From Intestinimonas butyriciproducens (GTDB taxonomy: Bacteria; Bacillota; Clostridia; Oscillospirales; Oscillospiraceae), in assembly GCF_004154955.1 (NCBI RefSeq), contig NZ_CP011524.1, forward strand, positions 1,240,001 to 1,304,000: a stretch of DNA of 64,000 nucleotides, in the 5' to 3' direction. Each line of letters opens with the position of its first letter. Position 1 is the stretch's first letter. A program made the position numbers and the translations under genes. Below are positions 60,897 to 64,000 of this stretch, in pieces. The notes under the pieces were generated by a model. That model did no database searches, was not told the origin of the DNA, and saw nothing but the letters and a program-made list of their open reading frames with translations.

Positions 60897-62771
60897 ATGA
60901 ATGTTTTGCTGGAAAAATTCACTTTTACGCCTGAATTGACCGAAATCATCAACAGTAGCCCCAGCGTGATCGTACCGGACAGCAAGGAAACGCTGTACGA
61001 GCTCATCTTCGGCAACGGGCATACCGATAAGATTGAGGTGCTCTATGATGTGAACGGCAAGCCGGTGAAAGAGGCTACCGTGATTCGTTGCAAAAACGGC
61101 GCGGTGGTCAACTATATGGAGGACTATATGCGCCGTCGGGACCCGGACTGTATGCGGGTGGCGGATGAAGAGCCCACCGACAAGCCGCGCTTTGAGGATG
61201 TCTATGGCTACGATTTCGGCGCCCTGCGGGTGGAGACCTTCCGATGGCTGGCACGGCAGGAGCTGATCATCGTCCCCTTCAAGGCCGGCGGCTATGACTA
61301 TGGCTATGACTCTATTTTGGTCTGCCCCCGGAATGCGGCTTTCTTTGCCTTTGCCCTCTCGCAGCTCCAGGCCTTTGTGAATGCCAAGGAGGTGGACCAC
61401 TTCAAGCCCCGCTCCGTGATCTATGTGGCCCCGCCCTTCCGGCACACACACTTTGCAGGCAAGCAGGTGGTGGTCCACAGCCGCCATCCGGACCTGCATG
61501 AGATATTTGCCTACAATTTGTATCCAGGTCCCTCCGCCAAAAAAGGGATCTACAGCGTGCTGCTGGACATAGGGGAGCAGGAGGGGTGGGTCACCGCGCA
61601 CGCCTCCGCCGCCCGGATCATAACCCCATACGAAAATGAAATGGTGATGATGCACGAAGGGGCCTCCGGCGGCGGCAAAAGCGAGCTGCTCCAGGATGTG
61701 CAGAGAGCTGCCGACGGCCGTGTTCTGCTGGGGACCAATATAGAGACCGGAGAAAAAACCTACATCAGCATGAGCGACACCTGTACCATTGAGCCCGTCA
61801 CCGATGATATGGCCATCTGCCAGCCTGGATTTCAAAGCAAGAGCGGAAAGCTGGCCCTCTTTGACGGAGAGGACGGCTGGTTCATCCGGGTGGACGGCAT
61901 CACGGAGTACGGGTCCGACCCGCTCTATGAGCGCATCTCCATCCACACGAAAGAGCCGTTGATGTTCTTCAACATTGAGGGCGTGCCCAGGGCCACCTGC
62001 CTCCTCTGGGAGCACACGCTGGATTCCGACGGTACCCCCTGTCCCAACCCCAGAGTCATCATTCCCCGCCGCACCATCCAGCATATCGTAAACAAGCCGG
62101 TAGAGGTGGATGTGCGGAGCTTTGGTGTCCGCATGCCCCCCGCCACGGAAGAGCATCCCAGCTACGGCATCATGGGGCTGATGCATATCATCCCGCCGGC
62201 TCTGGCCTGGATGTGGCGTCTGGTGGCGCCCCGCGGTTTCAATAATCCCAGCATCAGCGGCAGCGCCAAGCTGGCCAGCGAGGGCGTGGGCTCCTACTGG
62301 CCCTTTGCCACAGGCAAGCGGGTCCGTCAGGCCAACCTGCTGCTGGAACAGATCCTGCGCTGCAAGAATACCCGCTATGTGCTGATCCCCAACCAGCATA
62401 TCGGCGTCTATCAGATCGGCTTCTCCGCCGAGTGGATCTCACGCGAGTATCTGGCGCGCCGGGGCGGCGTCAATATGAAGATGGACCGCCTGGTGCCCGC
62501 CCGCTGTCCGTTGTTGGGGTACGCGCTCAAGGAGATGAAGGTGGACGGACAGCAGATCAGCTCCCGCTACCTCCGCCCCGAACGCCAGGATACCCTGGGT
62601 GTGGAAGGGTATGACAAGGGCGCGGAGATTCTCTACCATTTCTTTGCCAAAGAGCTGGAAGTCTATGATGTGGAGGAGCTGCACCCAGTTGGGAAAGAAA
62701 TCCTCAAGTGTTTCCGGGAAAATGGGACTATTGAGGACTACTGTGCCATCATTCCTTTGGGATTGGAATAA
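60897..62771 (+). CDS. DUF4914 family protein, PEPCK-like P-loop fold
   Basis: A 624-residue cytoplasmic protein. EGASGGGKSELLQDV near residue 258 is a kinase-type P-loop like that of ATP-using PEP carboxykinases. Conserved metal-binding-like segments surround it (RHTHFAGKQVVVHSRHPD, NIEGVPRATCLLWEH). The family (DUF4914) has no assigned reaction that I know of. It stands alone with a strong promoter and terminator. A phosphoryl-transfer role is inference from the fold. Confidence 0.82.
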   Translation: MNVLLEKFTFTPELTEIINSSPSVIVPDSKETLYELIFGNGHTDKIEVLYDVNGKPVKEATVIRCKNGAVVNYMEDYMRRRDPDCMRVADEEPTDKPRFEDVYGYDFGALRVETFRWLARQELIIVPFKAGGYDYGYDSILVCPRNAAFFAFALSQLQAFVNAKEVDHFKPRSVIYVAPPFRHTHFAGKQVVVHSRHPDLHEIFAYNLYPGPSAKKGIYSVLLDIGEQEGWVTAHASAARIITPYENEMVMMHEGASGGGKSELLQDVQRAADGRVLLGTNIETGEKTYISMSDTCTIEPVTDDMAICQPGFQSKSGKLALFDGEDGWFIRVDGITEYGSDPLYERISIHTKEPLMFFNIEGVPRATCLLWEHTLDSDGTPCPNPRVIIPRRTIQHIVNKPVEVDVRSFGVRMPPATEEHPSYGIMGLMHIIPPALAWMWRLVAPRGFNNPSISGSAKLASEGVGSYWPFATGKRVRQANLLLEQILRCKNTRYVLIPNQHIGVYQIGFSAEWISREYLARRGGVNMKMDRLVPARCPLLGYALKEMKVDGQQISSRYLRPERQDTLGVEGYDKGAEILYHFFAKELEVYDVEELHPVGKEILKCFRENGTIEDYCAIIPLGLE

Positions 62772-62782
62772 TGGAAAATGGG

Positions 62783-62824
62783 AAATGGACTGGGGCCCGC
62801 CGTGAGGCGGGCCCCAGTCCATTT
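62783..62824. terminator. bidirectional terminator
   Basis: A 19-base perfect stem (62783-62801 with 62806-62824), loop GTGA, A/T-rich at its base, lies 11 bases after the DUF4914 gene and before the convergent acetyltransferase gene. Confidence 0.85.
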
Positions 62825-62881
62825 CAGGATCTAAAAATCATTTTGAAACAAGCCATGATACAGAGCGGACAGCGCTGGAAG

Positions 62882-63508
62882 CTAAAACGCGTCGAGGAAG
62901 GCCTGCACGCCGTTGACCAGCTCCCCCAGATGCCATCCGTCCAGAAGCCGGTGGTTGAGCTGCACAGAATAGGGGAGGAGCAGCCTTCCATCCCGTGCTT
63001 CGTATTTTCCCCAAGTGACTCTGGGAATAGAGTCGTCCGGGTTGCAGTCCATCTCATTGCTGAGGCTGGTGAAAGATAGCCAGGGAAGGCAGGAGATATA
63101 GACCAAGTCGTCCCGTGCCTCCTCCGTGCCGGCAGGAAAGGGTGCATGCTGCACTGCAACCTGGTGGGCGCAACGGGAACAAAATTCTTCCAATGTTCCA
63201 CCATAGGGAACATTGACGATTTTCAACAGATGGGTGTCCCCGTTCGGAACCACAAAGCTGGGGTCCAGGTGGTCGTGCAGGATGATCTGTTCCCCGCGAA
63301 TCTTGTAGAGAAAGTCGGGCAGTCCGTTCATGACATGCAGCGTGGCGTAGATCAGGGCATAGTAAAAGGAGAGGCCGTGGGCTTTTGTGTGTCGATGCAG
63401 TGTCGTAACGTCTAAAGAGGTGGTGACATTGTAAAAGGGGAAAGAGAGGCCGGAAAAAAATTTGAATTGTGCTCTGCGGGGCCACTGCTCCAAGTCGACG
63501 TAATCCAC
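62882..63508 (-). CDS. chloramphenicol acetyltransferase-like protein
   Basis: A 208-residue member of the type A CAT family. FFSGLSFPFYNVTTSLDVT is the N-terminal family stretch, and WLSFTSLSNEM the middle one. The catalytic HxxxDG is kept in NHRLLDG, but the His that precedes it in CAT (HHxxxDG) is Asn here, and the C-terminus is shorter. It may acetylate another substrate, so resistance should not be assumed. It lies four bases downstream of nth. Confidence 0.8.
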   Translation of the reverse strand: MDYVDLEQWPRRAQFKFFSGLSFPFYNVTTSLDVTTLHRHTKAHGLSFYYALIYATLHVMNGLPDFLYKIRGEQIILHDHLDPSFVVPNGDTHLLKIVNVPYGGTLEEFCSRCAHQVAVQHAPFPAGTEEARDDLVYISCLPWLSFTSLSNEMDCNPDDSIPRVTWGKYEARDGRLLLPYSVQLNHRLLDGWHLGELVNGVQAFLDAF

Positions 63509-63511
63509 AGC

Positions 63512-64000
63512 TCAGCCCACACCTTTCTGGAAAAAGTCGCACCAGGGACGCAGGGTACAGTTCTGACAGTCAGGCCTTCTGGCCATGCATACGGCGCGAC
63601 CATGGAGCACCAGCCGGTGACAGAAATCATTGGACTCTTCGGGAGGGAGCACTTCGCGGAGCTGCGTTTCCACTTTGGCCGGGTCTTTGGTGCCGTCCGT
63701 CAGGCCCAGCTTGCCGGAAATGCGGATACAGTGGGTATCCGCCACCACAACGCCCGGCTGATGATAGACGTCGCCCAGGATCAGATTGGCGGTCTTTCTC
63801 CCCACGCCGGGGAGCTTCAAAAGATCATCCATGTTGTCCGGCACCTTTCCGCCGTATTCATCCAGCATCATCCGGGCGGCGCCCACAATATCGCGGGCCT
63901 TGGCCCGGAAGAAGCCTGTGGAATGGATGTAGGTCTCCAATTCACCGATGTCGGCTTCGGCCAGAGACTCCAGGGTGGGGAAACGGGCAAAGAGAGCGGG
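63512..64000 (-). CDS. nth: endonuclease III, 5' end outside window
   Basis: A base-excision repair glycosylase/AP lyase. The frame is open to base 64000, so the N-terminus lies beyond the window. Visible are the helix-hairpin-helix with the catalytic lysine (LPGVGRKTANLIL), the catalytic aspartate (VVADTHCIRIS) and the C-terminal 4Fe-4S motif Cx6Cx2Cx5C (CMARRPDCQNCTLRPWC). The CAT-like gene follows directly and is probably co-transcribed. Confidence 0.95.
   Translation of the reverse strand, partial: PALFARFPTLESLAEADIGELETYIHSTGFFRAKARDIVGAARMMLDEYGGKVPDNMDDLLKLPGVGRKTANLILGDVYHQPGVVVADTHCIRISGKLGLTDGTKDPAKVETQLREVLPPEESNDFCHRLVLHGRAVCMARRPDCQNCTLRPWCDFFQKGVG

Overview
The window looks like chromosome from a GC-rich, spore-forming member of the Clostridia, most likely an Oscillospiraceae relative of the Flavonifractor/Intestinimonas type. 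That placement is inferred from gene content: spore germination protein YpeB, the Firmicute regulator IreB, a T-box leader, an FMN riboswitch, ECF vitamin transport, TepA next to an FtsK/SpoIIIE translocase, and an nnr-lipoprotein-alr-mazF order resembling Bacillus. No rRNA, tRNA, CRISPR array or intact mobile element was found.

1-9355: a visibly AT-richer surface-glycan cluster on the + strand. It holds the end of dTDP-rhamnose synthesis (rmlD), a two-component ABC polysaccharide exporter, a 914-residue methyltransferase/coiled-coil/glycosyltransferase fusion and two further glycosyltransferases. It ends in decay: a truncated copy of the exporter's N-terminal region and a DegT-type sugar aminotransferase remnant with an in-frame stop. 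This is the main accessory region.

9476-20165: GC-rich core. An HxxxDG acyltransferase and a zinc-ribbon membrane protein come first, then a complete arginine operon argGHCJBDF with ArgR-like operator sequence, a clear promoter and a strong terminator. ireB lies convergent to it.

20337-31207: pheS-pheT under a phenylalanine T-box. Divergent from it are nnr, a lipoprotein gene, alr, mazF (no antitoxin gene visible) and a secreted protein. Then, on the minus strand, a Y-family polymerase and ribU under an FMN riboswitch.

31309-41203: a SLOG protein, then minus-strand genes: a ClpE-like ATPase broken by an apparent one-base frameshift, cvpA, a DUF5711-type protein, truA, an ECF module (ecfA1, a small membrane protein, ecfA2, ecfT) and an RNA methyltransferase. 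RibU and the ECF module together could make a riboflavin importer.

41303-50655: a DivIVA-like protein, tepA, uppP, ftsK/spoIIIE and a GNAT gene, then ypeB. An ABC-F ribosome-protection gene follows, with a promoter, a three-codon leader ORF and an intrinsic terminator in front of it, which is the layout of an antibiotic-sensing attenuator. A 51-residue membrane-protein gene overlaps its 3' end on the other strand.

50726-64000: gltX and trpS (divergent), wecA/tagO and mnaA (lipid-linked GlcNAc/ManNAc for wall polymers), a membrane-anchored protein, three small genes of unknown function, a phosphodiesterase, coaX, a MATE exporter, a DUF4914 PEPCK-like protein, a chloramphenicol-acetyltransferase-like protein and the 3' part of nth.
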